Assembly: GCA_015485495.1 (NCBI GenBank)
Contig: WFTL01000145.1
Coordinates: forward strand, 1-61,307
Source of the DNA: Planctomycetaceae bacterium
Lineage (GTDB): Bacteria > Planctomycetota > Planctomycetia > Planctomycetales > Planctomycetaceae
DNA: 61,307 nt
Direction: 5' to 3'
Part shown: positions 10,400 through 19,047 of the stretch, piece by piece
Numbering within the stretch: position 1 is the stretch's first letter
Layout of the letters: each line of letters opens with the position of its first letter
Notes under the pieces: model-generated
Database searches by the model: none
Seen by the model: only the letters and a program-made list of their open reading frames with translations
Told to the model about the DNA's origin: nothing
Position numbers and translations under genes: made by a program

Positions 10400-10821
10400 G
10401 GGCTGCACAGTCTAGCGGAGACGCGCGGATTGCCAAGTCCCTGATCGGCCGGACCGGGCCTGTCGGGGACAGAATGAAGTCGACGGATGCGAATGCAGAC
10501 AGTTCGGGCGATGGGCCGCGACAGGCAGGGCGGTGAGGGGCAGGAGGGGCCGTCCGGGGAACCCCGGCAGCGGAGAACGGTGCTGCCAGGAATCGTCGCT
10601 GCCGGCAGATTCTCAGAATTGTGCAGAGTCTTACCGGAGACCGCGGAAGCGGCAGCTTCTGCCGATTTCTCTTGCTCCCTTCCGGCTGCCTGCCTAATCT
10701 GCCGGAAACTGATTTCCGCCAACAGGTTCGGAAATCGGTGGTTCGGAAAAAACAGGGGTTTTGCGGCATCTGGTTGTCACCCAGGGGGACGGAGTCCGCG
10801 CAGAATCCGGCAGGAGAATCG
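10400..10821. other. Intergenic region between tRNA-Lys and fcl
   Basis: A gap of 422 bases. Apart from the tRNA-Lys promoter at its left end I see no gene. The fucose-synthase frame stays open upstream to 10621 but the added residues (Ser/Arg/Cys-rich) do not look like protein of that family. A weak plus-strand pair, TTGCTC at 10672 and TAATCT at 10695 with a 17-base spacer, could be the promoter of the fcl-gmd genes but each box matches consensus at only three of six positions. Confidence 0.5.
10409..10436 (-). promoter_or_regulatory. Predicted sigma-70 promoter of tRNA-Lys
   Basis: On the minus strand a -35 box TTGGCA (10431-10436) and a -10 box TAGACT (10409-10414) are separated by 16 bases. 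The predicted start of transcription falls a few bases before the mature tRNA 5' end at 10399. Position and spacing support it; it has not been tested. Confidence 0.5.
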
Positions 10822-11775
10822 GTGCAGTCGCTCAACGAACGCGTGTTCATCGCCGGGCACCGGGGCATGGTGGGATCGGCCGTTGTACGCCGTCTGAAGG
10901 CGGCCGGCTGCACTCAGCTGATTCTCGCGGAGCGGTCGGAACTGGATCTGTGCCGTCAGGAGCAGGTGGAAGCATTTTTTCAGCGGTCTCGTCCCGAGAC
11001 CGTGATTTTTGCCGCCGCGCGGGTGGGCGGCATTCTTGCCAACGCATCGCAGCCGGCTCCCTTTCTTTACGAAAATCTGGTGATGGCCGCTCACGCCGTC
11101 CATGCAGCCTGGATGAGCGGGGTGAAACGGTTTCTGTACCTGGGAAGTTCGTGCATTTACCCGCGCGATGCCCCGCAGCCCATTCCGGAGTCGGCTCTGC
11201 TGACCGGACCGCTGGAACGCACGAACGAAGCGTACGCGATCGCGAAAATTGCGGGACTCAAGCTGTGTCAGTTCTATCGGCAGCAGTATGGCGTGACGTA
11301 TCACTCTGTGATGCCGACGAATCTGTATGGCCCGGGAGACAACTATCATCCGGATCACAGTCATGTCCTTCCGGGCCTGATTCGGCGCTTTCACGAAGCC
11401 CAGGCGGCGGGGAAGGATTCCGTGACGATCTGGGGAACCGGAACGCCGCGGCGGGAGTTTCTTCATGTGGATGATCTGGCGGCTGCCATCGAACATCTTT
11501 TGTCTCTGGACGATCCGCCGGACGTGGTCAATGCGGGCAGCGGGCACGAAGTGACCATTCGGGAGCTGGCCGAAATCGTGGCTGAAGTCGTGGGGTTCAC
11601 CGGAGAAATCCGGACAGACCCGGATCGTCCGGACGGCGTTGCCAGGAAACTGACGGACAGCACGTGGCTGCGGTCTGCCGGCTGGTCACCGCGGATCGGC
11701 CTGCGTGAAGGCATCGCCATGGCCTACGAAGATTTTCGAGCGAGGCTGGCCGGCGACCGTCTGCGAACTGTGTGA
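10822..11775 (+). CDS. fcl: GDP-L-fucose synthase
   Basis: A protein of 317 residues of the extended short-chain dehydrogenase family. It converts GDP-4-keto-6-deoxy-mannose to GDP-L-fucose by 3,5-epimerisation and reduction. The GTG at 10822 follows AGGAGA and gives the usual family length. Visible: the FIAGHRGMVGSA nucleotide-binding loop (about 9-20), GSSCIYP at 108-114 and the catalytic Tyr138-xxx-Lys142 in YAIAK. NLYGP and an RREFLHVDDLA segment follow, all characteristic of Fcl/WcaG. The next gene is gmd, which supplies its substrate. Confidence 0.93.
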   Translation: MQSLNERVFIAGHRGMVGSAVVRRLKAAGCTQLILAERSELDLCRQEQVEAFFQRSRPETVIFAAARVGGILANASQPAPFLYENLVMAAHAVHAAWMSGVKRFLYLGSSCIYPRDAPQPIPESALLTGPLERTNEAYAIAKIAGLKLCQFYRQQYGVTYHSVMPTNLYGPGDNYHPDHSHVLPGLIRRFHEAQAAGKDSVTIWGTGTPRREFLHVDDLAAAIEHLLSLDDPPDVVNAGSGHEVTIRELAEIVAEVVGFTGEIRTDPDRPDGVARKLTDSTWLRSAGWSPRIGLREGIAMAYEDFRARLAGDRLRTV

Positions 11776-11835
11776 CAGAAGGCTTCTGATTCCGCACCTT
11801 TCACGACCTTTCAGCCGCCCCGTACGGGACATCTC

Positions 11836-12849
11836 ATGACTCGCAGAGCTTTCATCACCGGCATCACCGGGCAGGACGGGTCGTACCTGGCCGAACTGCT
11901 TCTGGACAAAGGTTACGAAGTGCACGGTCTGGTCCGCCGTTCCAGCACTTTCGGAACCGAACGGATCGACCACATCTATCGGGATCCGCATGCCAGCGAT
12001 GTGCATCTGTTTCTGCACTACGGAGACCTGACGGACGGGCAGGGACTGACCAATCTCATTCTGGATCTGGAACCGGACGAAATCTACAACCTGGGAGCCC
12101 AGAGTCATGTGCGGGTGTCGTTCGATCAGCCGGTGTACACCTTTCAGGTGACCGGCGGCGGAGCGCTCAATGTTCTGGAAGCGGCCCGGCAGCTCAACAA
12201 GCGTCGGAGCGTTCGGGTCTATCAGGCATCGTCGAGCGAAATGTACGGGGATGTCCTGGAAACACCTCAGAACGAACAGACCCCCTTCCGGCCTCAAAGC
12301 CCCTACGCCTGTGCCAAGGTCTATGCGTTTCATCAGACCGTCAACTACCGCCGGTCGTACGATCTGTTCGCCGTGAACGGCATTCTGTTCAATCACGAAA
12401 GTCCACGCCGCGGGGAAACGTTCGTCACCCGCAAGATCACACGTGCTGCCACCCGGATTCGACTGGGGCTTCAGGACCGGCTGTACCTGGGCAACCTGGA
12501 TGCGAAACGCGACTGGGGCTACGCGAAAGATTACGTGGAAGGCATGTGGCGAATGCTGCAGCAGGACGAACCGGATGATTTCGTACTGGCCACCGGGCAG
12601 ACGCACACCGTGCGGCGGTTTGTGGAGCTGGTGTTCGGACGGCTGGACCTGGATCCGGACGAATTCATCGAGATCGATCCGAGGTACTTTCGGCCGGCGG
12701 AAGTGGATGTGCTTCTGGGGGATGCGTCGAAAGCCCGGGATGTGCTCGGCTGGAAGGCTGCCACGTCGCTGGAAGAACTGGCGGAACTCATGGTGGAACA
12801 CGATCTGAATCTGGCCCGGCAGGAAGCCGTGCTCAGAGATACGGTCTGA
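11836..12849 (+). CDS. gmd: GDP-mannose 4,6-dehydratase
   Basis: A protein of 337 residues that makes GDP-4-keto-6-deoxy-D-mannose in the cytoplasm, the first step to GDP-L-fucose. ATG start at 11836. It has the [10 protein letters not shown] cofactor loop at 9-18, the VRRSS NADP-contact segment, the active-site Ser133-Ser134-Glu135 (SSSEMYG) and Tyr157-xxx-Lys161 (SPYACAK), and the [17 protein letters not shown] and [14 protein letters not shown] blocks, all hallmarks of Gmd. It is directly downstream of fcl and upstream of a diverged paralogue. Confidence 0.95.
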   Translation: MTRRAFITGITGQDGSYLAELLLDKGYEVHGLVRRSSTFGTERIDHIYRDPHASDVHLFLHYGDLTDGQGLTNLILDLEPDEIYNLGAQSHVRVSFDQPVYTFQVTGGGALNVLEAARQLNKRRSVRVYQASSSEMYGDVLETPQNEQTPFRPQSPYACAKVYAFHQTVNYRRSYDLFAVNGILFNHESPRRGETFVTRKITRAATRIRLGLQDRLYLGNLDAKRDWGYAKDYVEGMWRMLQQDEPDDFVLATGQTHTVRRFVELVFGRLDLDPDEFIEIDPRYFRPAEVDVLLGDASKARDVLGWKAATSLEELAELMVEHDLNLARQEAVLRDTV

Positions 12850-12948
12850 CCGAAACGGGCCTGGCCGACAGATCGGTCCAGGGAGAATCGCCGGAACGGA
12901 CGGCAAAGCGGGAAACGGCAGCAAAGCGGAAAACTGTAAAGGACATCT

Positions 12949-13935
12949 GTGGCCACAACGGCACTGATCACCGGCATCACGGGACAGGACGGATCGTATC
13001 TGACGGAATTTCTGCTGCAGCGCGGTTACGAAGTTCACGGGATCGTGCGGCGTTCCAGCACTCTGGAACGCTCCCGACTCAGCCACCTGTACACGGATGA
13101 ATCCGTCTACAACCGGCGGCTGTTTCTGCACTATGCCGACCTGATGGATCCCACGACGATTCGCCGCATCGTGCGGCGGGTGCAGCCGCAGGAGTTCTAT
13201 CATCTGGCCGGGCAGTCTCATGTGGGGCTGAGTTTCGAGATTCCCGAAAGCACGGCCGATCTGACGGCGATGGCGACGTTGCGCATTCTGGAAATTCTGC
13301 GGGATCAGCCGGATCCGCCCCGTTTTCTGTATGCCGGTTCTCGTGAGATTTTCGGCACAGCGGCTGCCAGTCCGCAGGATGAAACAACCCCGGTGAATCC
13401 GAATTCTCCCTACGGATGCGCCCAGGCCTTTGCCGTTCAGATGACCCGTATTTATCGGGAAGCCCACGGTTTCTTCTGCTGCAACGCCATCTGTTACAAC
13501 CACGAAAGTCCGCGGCGGGCGGAAAATTTCGTGACCCGCAAGGTGACGCTTTCCGCCGCTCGGATCCGCGCCGGTCTGCAGCAGACGCTGCACCTGGGCG
13601 ATCTGGATGCGGCCCGCGACTGGGGGTATGCGGGCGACTATGTGGATGCCATGTGGCGGATGCTGCAGCAGGATCAGGCAGACGATTATGTTCTGGCCAC
13701 CGGAGAACTGCACACGATTCGCGACCTGCTGGACATCGCCTTCGAACGGGTCGGTCTGGACTGGTCGCAGCATGTGGTGACGGATCCGAAGTTCCGTCGA
13801 CCGGCCGACGCGTGTGCTCCGGTGGGCAATGCAGACAGGGCCCGGCGCGTGCTGGGCTGGAAGCCGACCCGGTCGTTTCGTTCGCTGATCCACATGATGG
13901 TGGATGCGGACATGGAACGTGTGAGTGCATCATGA
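12949..13935 (+). CDS. GDP-mannose 4,6-dehydratase paralogue with altered catalytic lysine
   Basis: A protein of 328 residues clearly related to the preceding Gmd over its whole length (same [15 protein letters not shown] loop, IVRRSSTLE, YNHESPRRAENFVTRKVT, RDWGYAGDYVDAMW). GTG start at 12949. The active site differs: Ser131-Arg132-Glu133 (GSREIFG) replaces SSE, and the motif SPYGCAQ gives Tyr155-xxx-Gln159, so the lysine that normally binds the cofactor ribose and lowers the tyrosine pKa is Gln (codon CAG at 13423-13425). It may be a slow or repurposed dehydratase, an epimerase-like enzyme, or a regulatory partner of Gmd. It overlaps the NeuB-like gene by ATGA, which ties it to the nonulosonate block rather than to fcl-gmd. 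Confidence 0.85.
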   Translation: MATTALITGITGQDGSYLTEFLLQRGYEVHGIVRRSSTLERSRLSHLYTDESVYNRRLFLHYADLMDPTTIRRIVRRVQPQEFYHLAGQSHVGLSFEIPESTADLTAMATLRILEILRDQPDPPRFLYAGSREIFGTAAASPQDETTPVNPNSPYGCAQAFAVQMTRIYREAHGFFCCNAICYNHESPRRAENFVTRKVTLSAARIRAGLQQTLHLGDLDAARDWGYAGDYVDAMWRMLQQDQADDYVLATGELHTIRDLLDIAFERVGLDWSQHVVTDPKFRRPADACAPVGNADRARRVLGWKPTRSFRSLIHMMVDADMERVSAS

Positions 13936-15005
13936 CGGTTCTGACGATTGGCGACCGCCGTGTGGGGGACGGAGCAGACGTGTTCTGCATTGCGGAAATC
14001 GGTCTGGCTCATGAAGGCAGTCTGGGACAGGCCCATGCGTACATCGACCTGGCGGCCGATACGGGTTTCGATGCCGTCAAGTTCCAGACGCATCTTCCGG
14101 AATACGAAAGCACGCCGCAGGAACAGTTTCGAGTCCGCGTGTTTCCTCAGGACAAAACGCGCCGCGATTACTGGAAGCGGACCGCATTCGAAAAGTCGCA
14201 GTGGCAGGAACTGGCCGCACACAGCCGCGAACGTGGTCTGGTGTTTCTGAGTTCGCCGTTCAGCAGTGAAGCGGTAGATCTGCTTCTGGAATGCGGAGTG
14301 CCGGCCTGGAAGGTGGCGTCCGGAGAAGTCACGAATCGTCCCATGCTGGGGCAGATGGCGGCCACCGGGCTGCCGCTGCTGATTTCCAGCGGCATGAGCG
14401 GCTGGGCGGAACTGACACGAACGGTGGATCTGGTTCGGGCGGCCGGTGCGTCGGTGGGACTGTTTCAGTGCACCAGCGCCTACCCGTGTCCGCCCGATCA
14501 GTGGGGGCTGAATGTCATTGGGGAAATGAAGCAGCGGTTCGGCTGTCCGGTGGGACTGAGCGATCACAGCGGCACGATCGTGCCCGGACTGGCGGCCGTC
14601 GCTCTGGGGGCTGTCATGCTGGAAGTGCACATCGCCTTTTCGAAACAGCAGTTTGGTCCGGATGCGCCGGCCAGTCTGGAACCGCCACAGTGCCGGCAGC
14701 TCACAGACGGAGTCCGGGCTCTGTCGGCCGCTCTGGCCCGTCCGGTGGACAAGGACGCTCAGGCACAGCACCTGCAGCCGCTGCGGGATCTGTTCATGAA
14801 AAGTGCTGTGGCGGCTCGTTCGCTGCCGGCCGGTCACCGGCTGACACCGGACGATCTGGCGTATCGCAAGCCGGGGACCGGGATTTCTGCGTGGGATGCC
14901 GAACAGCTTGTCGGCCGCCGTCTGCGGCGGTCTGTTCCGGCCGATCATTTCTTCTGCTTTGATGATCTGACGGACGAACAGTCTGCGGCTGAGGAGGCGG
15001 AATGA
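13932..15005 (+). CDS. N-acetylneuraminate synthase family protein (nonulosonate synthase)
   Basis: A protein of 357 residues of the NeuB/LegI/PseI family, which condenses phosphoenolpyruvate with a six-carbon N-acetyl sugar to give a nine-carbon sialic-acid-like sugar. The ATG at 13932 overlaps the previous stop. It has the TIM-barrel motifs KFQTHL, SSPFSSEAVDLL, KVASGE, LISSGMS, CTSAYPCP and GLSDHSG, and a C-terminal SAF (antifreeze-like) domain at about 285-345 (KSAVAARSLPAGHRLTPDDL). It differs from classical NeuB at EVH and FGPDAPASL where EKH and GPDH are usual, pointing to a distinct subfamily whose substrate (ManNAc, 2,4-diacetamido-6-deoxymannose or other) cannot be read off. Overlaps the NeuC-like gene. 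Confidence 0.88.
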   Translation: MTVLTIGDRRVGDGADVFCIAEIGLAHEGSLGQAHAYIDLAADTGFDAVKFQTHLPEYESTPQEQFRVRVFPQDKTRRDYWKRTAFEKSQWQELAAHSRERGLVFLSSPFSSEAVDLLLECGVPAWKVASGEVTNRPMLGQMAATGLPLLISSGMSGWAELTRTVDLVRAAGASVGLFQCTSAYPCPPDQWGLNVIGEMKQRFGCPVGLSDHSGTIVPGLAAVALGAVMLEVHIAFSKQQFGPDAPASLEPPQCRQLTDGVRALSAALARPVDKDAQAQHLQPLRDLFMKSAVAARSLPAGHRLTPDDLAYRKPGTGISAWDAEQLVGRRLRRSVPADHFFCFDDLTDEQSAAEEAE

Positions 15006-16180
15006 CGGTGACCGACTGCGGGAAGAACTGTCGGAAGATCTGTGTCGTGGTGACGGCACGTCCCAGTTACAGCCGCGTGTATACGGCTCTGAGGGCGATT
15101 CAGGATCATCCGAACCTGAGTCTGCAGCTCGTCGTGGCCGCGTCCGCTCTGCTGGATCGGTACGGCAGCGTGGTGAACCAGATCGAACGGGACGGATTCG
15201 ACATCAGCGAACGGGTTTTCATGGTGCTGGAAGGAGAAAACCCCACATCCATGGCCAAGACGACGGGTATGGGCATCATGGAACTGGCCACCACGTTTCT
15301 GAACCTGCGTCCCGATGTGGTGGTGTCGATTGCGGATCGCTACGAAACGATCGCCACGGCGGTGGCCGGGGCGTACATGAACATTCCCGTGGCTCACATT
15401 CAGGGCGGTGAGGTCACCGGTTCGATCGACGAAAAGGTCCGGCACGCTGTCACGAAGCTGGCGGACGTGCATCTGGTGGCATCCGAACAGGCGCGTCAGC
15501 GTGTGATTCGACTGGGGGAAAACGCGTCGCAGGTTTTCTGCACGGGGTGTCCGTCGATCGATCTGGCGGCGGATGTGGCCCGTGACCCGGATCTGGATTT
15601 CGATCCCTTCGAAAAGTACGGAGGCGTCGGTGGTCAGGTGGATCTGGCCGACGGCTATGTGGTGGTCATGCAGCATCCGGTCACCACGGAATATGCGGAT
15701 TCCCGGAGGCATGTGGAAGAAACCCTGCATGCGGTTTCGCACATCGGACTGCCGGTGCTGTGGTTCTGGCCGAATGTCGATGCGGGAGCCGACGGGACGT
15801 CGTCCGGCATTCGGGCCTTTCGTGAGACGCACGATGCGTCGCAGTTCCATTTCTTCAAGAACATGGCGCCCCGCGACTTTCTGAAGCTGCTGATCAACAG
15901 CCGGTGTCTGGTCGGCAATTCCAGTGTGGGCATCCGCGAGTGTGCGTTTCTGGGAGTGCCGGTGGTGAACATCGGTTCGCGGCAGGCCGGTCGGGAACGG
16001 GGACGCAATGTGAAAGATGTGAGCTACGATCGCGATGCCATCCTGCGGGCGGTGCGGGAGCAGATCGATCGGGGACACTGCGAAAGCGATCCCATCTATG
16101 GAGACGGCACGGCCGGAAAACAGATCGCCGCCGTTCTGGCCGACTGCGCGCTGCCGATCGAAAAGAGACTCAGCTACTGA
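15002..16180 (+). CDS. UDP-N-acetylglucosamine 2-epimerase, hydrolysing type (NeuC/LegG-like)
   Basis: A protein of 392 residues with the GT-B fold of UDP-HexNAc 2-epimerases, of the hydrolysing branch that releases UDP and the 2-epimerised free sugar for the NeuB-like enzyme. Visible: VVTARPSYSRV at the N terminus, VSIADRYETIATA, VAHIQGGEVTGSIDEKVRHAVTKLAD (signature of the NeuC branch), CTGCPSIDLA, VMQHPVTTE and GNSSVGIRECAFLGVPVVNIG. The substrate is either UDP-GlcNAc (sialic acid route) or UDP-2,4-diacetamido-trideoxyglucose (legionaminic route); the LegB/LegC-like genes at 35-38 kb favour the latter. ATGA overlap with the upstream gene, one-base overlap with the downstream one. Confidence 0.9.
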   Translation: MTVTDCGKNCRKICVVVTARPSYSRVYTALRAIQDHPNLSLQLVVAASALLDRYGSVVNQIERDGFDISERVFMVLEGENPTSMAKTTGMGIMELATTFLNLRPDVVVSIADRYETIATAVAGAYMNIPVAHIQGGEVTGSIDEKVRHAVTKLADVHLVASEQARQRVIRLGENASQVFCTGCPSIDLAADVARDPDLDFDPFEKYGGVGGQVDLADGYVVVMQHPVTTEYADSRRHVEETLHAVSHIGLPVLWFWPNVDAGADGTSSGIRAFRETHDASQFHFFKNMAPRDFLKLLINSRCLVGNSSVGIRECAFLGVPVVNIGSRQAGRERGRNVKDVSYDRDAILRAVREQIDRGHCESDPIYGDGTAGKQIAAVLADCALPIEKRLSY

Positions 16181-16914
16181 TGCGCGTTCTGGGTATCGTG
16201 ACCGCTCGTGGCGGATCGAAAGGGATTCCCCGCAAGAATCTGGCGCCGCTGGCCGGCCGGCCGCTGCTGGACTACACGGCCGCAGCAGTCCGCCAGGCCC
16301 GCCGTCTGACTCGAACGATCGTGTCCACCGACTGTCCGGAAATCGCGGCTGCTGCGCAGGCGGCCGGACTGGAATGCCCCTTTCTGCGGCCGGAAGAACT
16401 GGCGCAGGACGACACACCGACCATTCCCGTGCTGCAGCATGTGGTGCGAACGCTGAGCGGGCAGGGGGAGGATTATGATGCCGTGTTCGTTCTGCAGCCG
16501 ACAAACCCGCTGCGTCTGGCCTGCGACATCGACGGTGCCGTGGACCTGCTGGAATCCAGCGGAGCGGATTCTGTGATCGGGTTTTCAGATGTGGGGGAAC
16601 GGCATCCGGCCCGGATGAAAGTTGTGGATGAACGGGGACGTGTGGCCGATCCGCCGTTCGCCGAACAGTTCGAAGGGCAGCGTCGACAGGATCTGCCGAA
16701 ACTGTATCTGCGGGACGGATCGGTGTATCTCACCCGCACCACCGTTCTCATGGAACAGTCCTCTTTGAAAGGGAACGACTGCCGCGCCTGGATCATTCCG
16801 CCCCAGCGGGCTCTGAACATCGACGACCCGTTCGATCTGTATCTGGCAGAACAGCTTCTGAAGCTGGGACCGGAACGGTTTCCCGGACGGCCTGCGGAGG
16901 CCGGCAGCGAATGA
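16180..16914 (+). CDS. Acylneuraminate cytidylyltransferase family protein (CMP-nonulosonate synthetase)
   Basis: A protein of 244 residues activating the nine-carbon sugar with CTP. The ATG at 16180 shares its first base with the stop of the previous gene. The N terminus VTARGGSKGIPRKNLAPLAGRPLL is the nucleotide-binding signature of NeuA/LegF. QPTNPLR, SVIGFSDV and a LYLRDGSVYLTRT motif (N/D-G-S-V/I-Y) are also typical. It lacks the C-terminal hydrolase domain of long NeuA proteins. With the two preceding genes it forms the condensation-activation half of a nonulosonate pathway. Confidence 0.9.
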   Translation: MRVLGIVTARGGSKGIPRKNLAPLAGRPLLDYTAAAVRQARRLTRTIVSTDCPEIAAAAQAAGLECPFLRPEELAQDDTPTIPVLQHVVRTLSGQGEDYDAVFVLQPTNPLRLACDIDGAVDLLESSGADSVIGFSDVGERHPARMKVVDERGRVADPPFAEQFEGQRRQDLPKLYLRDGSVYLTRTTVLMEQSSLKGNDCRAWIIPPQRALNIDDPFDLYLAEQLLKLGPERFPGRPAEAGSE

Positions 16915-17912
16915 CAGACCGCCGCCCGAAACTTCTCATTTCGGAATCTGCCGGATTCAGCCAGGCTGCCCTGCAGCGGCTTCGGTCCGTGTTCGACGTG
17001 CGGACAGCCGATCTGGACCGGGATGGTCTGATGGCCGAACTTGCACAAACGGACGTGTTGTGGGTTCGGCTGCGGACACGGATCGATGCGGACGTTCTGG
17101 ATGCCGGACCGAATCTCAGGGTGGTGGCCACGAACACAACCGGACTGAACCACATCGACCTGGGCGAGTGCGAGCGGCGGGGGGTGCAGGTGCTGTCGCT
17201 GAAGGGAGAAGTCGAGTTTCTTCGCAGCATTCGGGCAACAGCCGAACACACGCTGGCTCTGACGCTGGCTCTGCTGCGGAACATTCCGGCCGCTCATCGT
17301 CATGTGTGCCAGGATGGCGAATGGGACCGCAGCCGGTTTCAGGGGAAGGAAATTCACCGAAAGACCGTCGGCATCATCGGTTACGGACGACTGGGCCGGA
17401 CGGTGGCCCGGTATTTTGAAGCGTTCGGTGCGGAGATTCTTGTTCATTCTCGCGACATTCCCGCCGGAACTCAGGTGGATTCCTTCGCGGCGGTGACGCT
17501 GCCGGATCTGCTGCGGCGTTCCGACATCGTGTCCCTGCATGTGAATTACGAACCGGAAAACGATGCGATGCTGGGAGCGGACGCATTCGGGCAGATGAAG
17601 AATTCAGCGGTGTTCATCAACACGGCCCGAGGTGAGCTGGTCGACGAACAGGCCCTTGTGAAGGCTCTGCGGACGGGGCAGATTGCGGGCGCCGCCATCG
17701 ATGTGGTGCGTGATGAACAGGCACACCGGACTGCTCTGCAGGAGCTGCGTCGGCTGGCGCAGGAAGGCGTTCCGGTTGTGCTGACTCCCCACATCGGCGG
17801 CAACACGGCGGAATCTCTGGAACAGACGGAAGTGTTTCTGGCGGACAGACTGTGTGCCGTTTTTCCGGCCGCACCGTTTTCGCCAGCGACTCCGGACTCA
17901 GCGGACCGGTGA
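16911..17912 (+). CDS. D-isomer-specific 2-hydroxyacid dehydrogenase family protein
   Basis: A protein of 333 residues with the architecture of SerA/D-lactate dehydrogenase-type enzymes: split substrate domain, a Rossmann domain with VGIIGYGRLGRTVARYF (about 147-163), FINTARGELVDEQAL and the HIGG catalytic histidine region near 290. It oxidises or reduces a D-2-hydroxyacid with NAD(H); substrate unknown. It is translationally coupled (ATGA upstream, GTGA downstream) to the CMP-nonulosonate synthetase and an acyltransferase, so it probably acts on the nonulosonate, or makes an acyl donor or precursor for it, rather than in serine synthesis. That role is inference from context. Confidence 0.85.
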   Translation: MTDRRPKLLISESAGFSQAALQRLRSVFDVRTADLDRDGLMAELAQTDVLWVRLRTRIDADVLDAGPNLRVVATNTTGLNHIDLGECERRGVQVLSLKGEVEFLRSIRATAEHTLALTLALLRNIPAAHRHVCQDGEWDRSRFQGKEIHRKTVGIIGYGRLGRTVARYFEAFGAEILVHSRDIPAGTQVDSFAAVTLPDLLRRSDIVSLHVNYEPENDAMLGADAFGQMKNSAVFINTARGELVDEQALVKALRTGQIAGAAIDVVRDEQAHRTALQELRRLAQEGVPVVLTPHIGGNTAESLEQTEVFLADRLCAVFPAAPFSPATPDSADR

Positions 17913-18994
17913 ACCGCGTGTCGATATCTTCTGACACTGTACGCCGCAACAATTTCGACCTGATTCGCCTGCTGGCGGCGACGCAGGTGGTTCTGGGACA
18001 TGGGCGGGAACATCTGGATGTCGATTCGGACGTCCTGGCGGATCTGTGGCTGGTGGTCGGTCGGCTTCCGGGAGTCCCCATTTTTTTCGTGATCAGCGGG
18101 TTTCTGATTTCGATGTCCTGGGAACGGTCGCCTCGGGTGAGCGACTATCTGCGGAATCGGTTTCTGCGCATCTATCCGGCGTTGTGGGTGTGTCTGCTGG
18201 TTTCCGTTCTGATTGTCTTCGCCGTGGGGTATCGGCCCGTGGTCGGCAGTGCCGCGGACGTTCTGATCTGGCTGGCAGCACAGCTTTCGTTCGCTCAGTT
18301 CTACAATCCGTCGTTTCTGAGGGATTTCGGCACCGGGACGCTCAATGGAAGCCTGTGGACCATTCCCGTGGAACTGCAGTTCTATCTGCTGGTGCCGCTG
18401 CTGTATGCGGGAATGGCCCGCTGCGGTCGGTGGCACAGCCGGTGTCTCGTTCTGCTGACGCTGCTGTTCGTCATTCCCAATATCCTGTTCATTCAGCTTC
18501 GGCTGCTGGACGATTCGCTGGCAGGGCGTCTGCTGACGTGTTCGTTCGTCCCCTGGTTTTATCTGTTTCTTTCGGGGGTGTGGTGTCAGCGTCACTGGGA
18601 TCGGGTGGAGCCCTGGGTGCGCGGGCGTCTGGGATGGTGGGTCGTCATTTATGTGGCGGTATCCGTGGTGACGGGCCTGTCCGGGCTGCCGGCCGGTGGA
18701 AACCGCATCAATCCGCTGTCCTGTCTGGCCATCACCGGACTGGTTCTGTCGGCCGCATTCACGGCGACCGACATCGGGCAGCGGCTGCTGAAACAGCATG
18801 ATATTTCCTACGGGGTGTACATTTACCACATGCCGGTGATCAACGGTCTGCTGTTTCTGGGAATCACCGGGTGGACCGGAATGGTCATCATGCTGCCGGC
18901 CACGTTTCTGCTGGCTTCCCTGAGCTGGATGCTGGTGGAACGTCCGGCTTTGCGTCTGAAGCGTCGCAGTATGCGGGAGCCGGTTCGGGCATGA
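17909..18994 (+). CDS. Acyltransferase 3 family (OafA/YrhL-type O-acyltransferase)
   Basis: A protein of 361 residues with about ten membrane segments, of the family that O-acetylates (or otherwise O-acylates) glycans at the membrane. The GTG at 17909 overlaps the previous stop as GTGA. Visible: RRNNFDLIRLLAATQVVLGH with the catalytic-type His in the first segment, FFVISGFLISMSW, RFLRIYPALWV, GSLWTIPVELQFYLLVPLLY and a late DISYGVYIYHMPV, all family motifs. As the last gene of the block starting at 12949 it probably acylates the nonulosonate-containing glycan. Confidence 0.9.
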   Translation: MNRVSISSDTVRRNNFDLIRLLAATQVVLGHGREHLDVDSDVLADLWLVVGRLPGVPIFFVISGFLISMSWERSPRVSDYLRNRFLRIYPALWVCLLVSVLIVFAVGYRPVVGSAADVLIWLAAQLSFAQFYNPSFLRDFGTGTLNGSLWTIPVELQFYLLVPLLYAGMARCGRWHSRCLVLLTLLFVIPNILFIQLRLLDDSLAGRLLTCSFVPWFYLFLSGVWCQRHWDRVEPWVRGRLGWWVVIYVAVSVVTGLSGLPAGGNRINPLSCLAITGLVLSAAFTATDIGQRLLKQHDISYGVYIYHMPVINGLLFLGITGWTGMVIMLPATFLLASLSWMLVERPALRLKRRSMREPVRA

Positions 18995-19047
18995 AGGGGC
19001 CGGCGGGACTGATCGTGTCATTCATTTCGTGATTCAGAGGAGTCGAC

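Noticed and set aside
11686-13893. Minus-strand open frame of 735 codons across both Gmd genes
   Set aside because: Internally repetitive only because it mirrors two paralogous genes on the other strand; no family features.
13932-16914. Classical N-acetylneuraminic acid (sialic acid) operon neuBCA
   Set aside because: Motif differences in the NeuB-like protein and the presence of LegB/LegC/NeuD-like genes make a legionaminate-type sugar more likely; the neu gene symbols were therefore not assigned.
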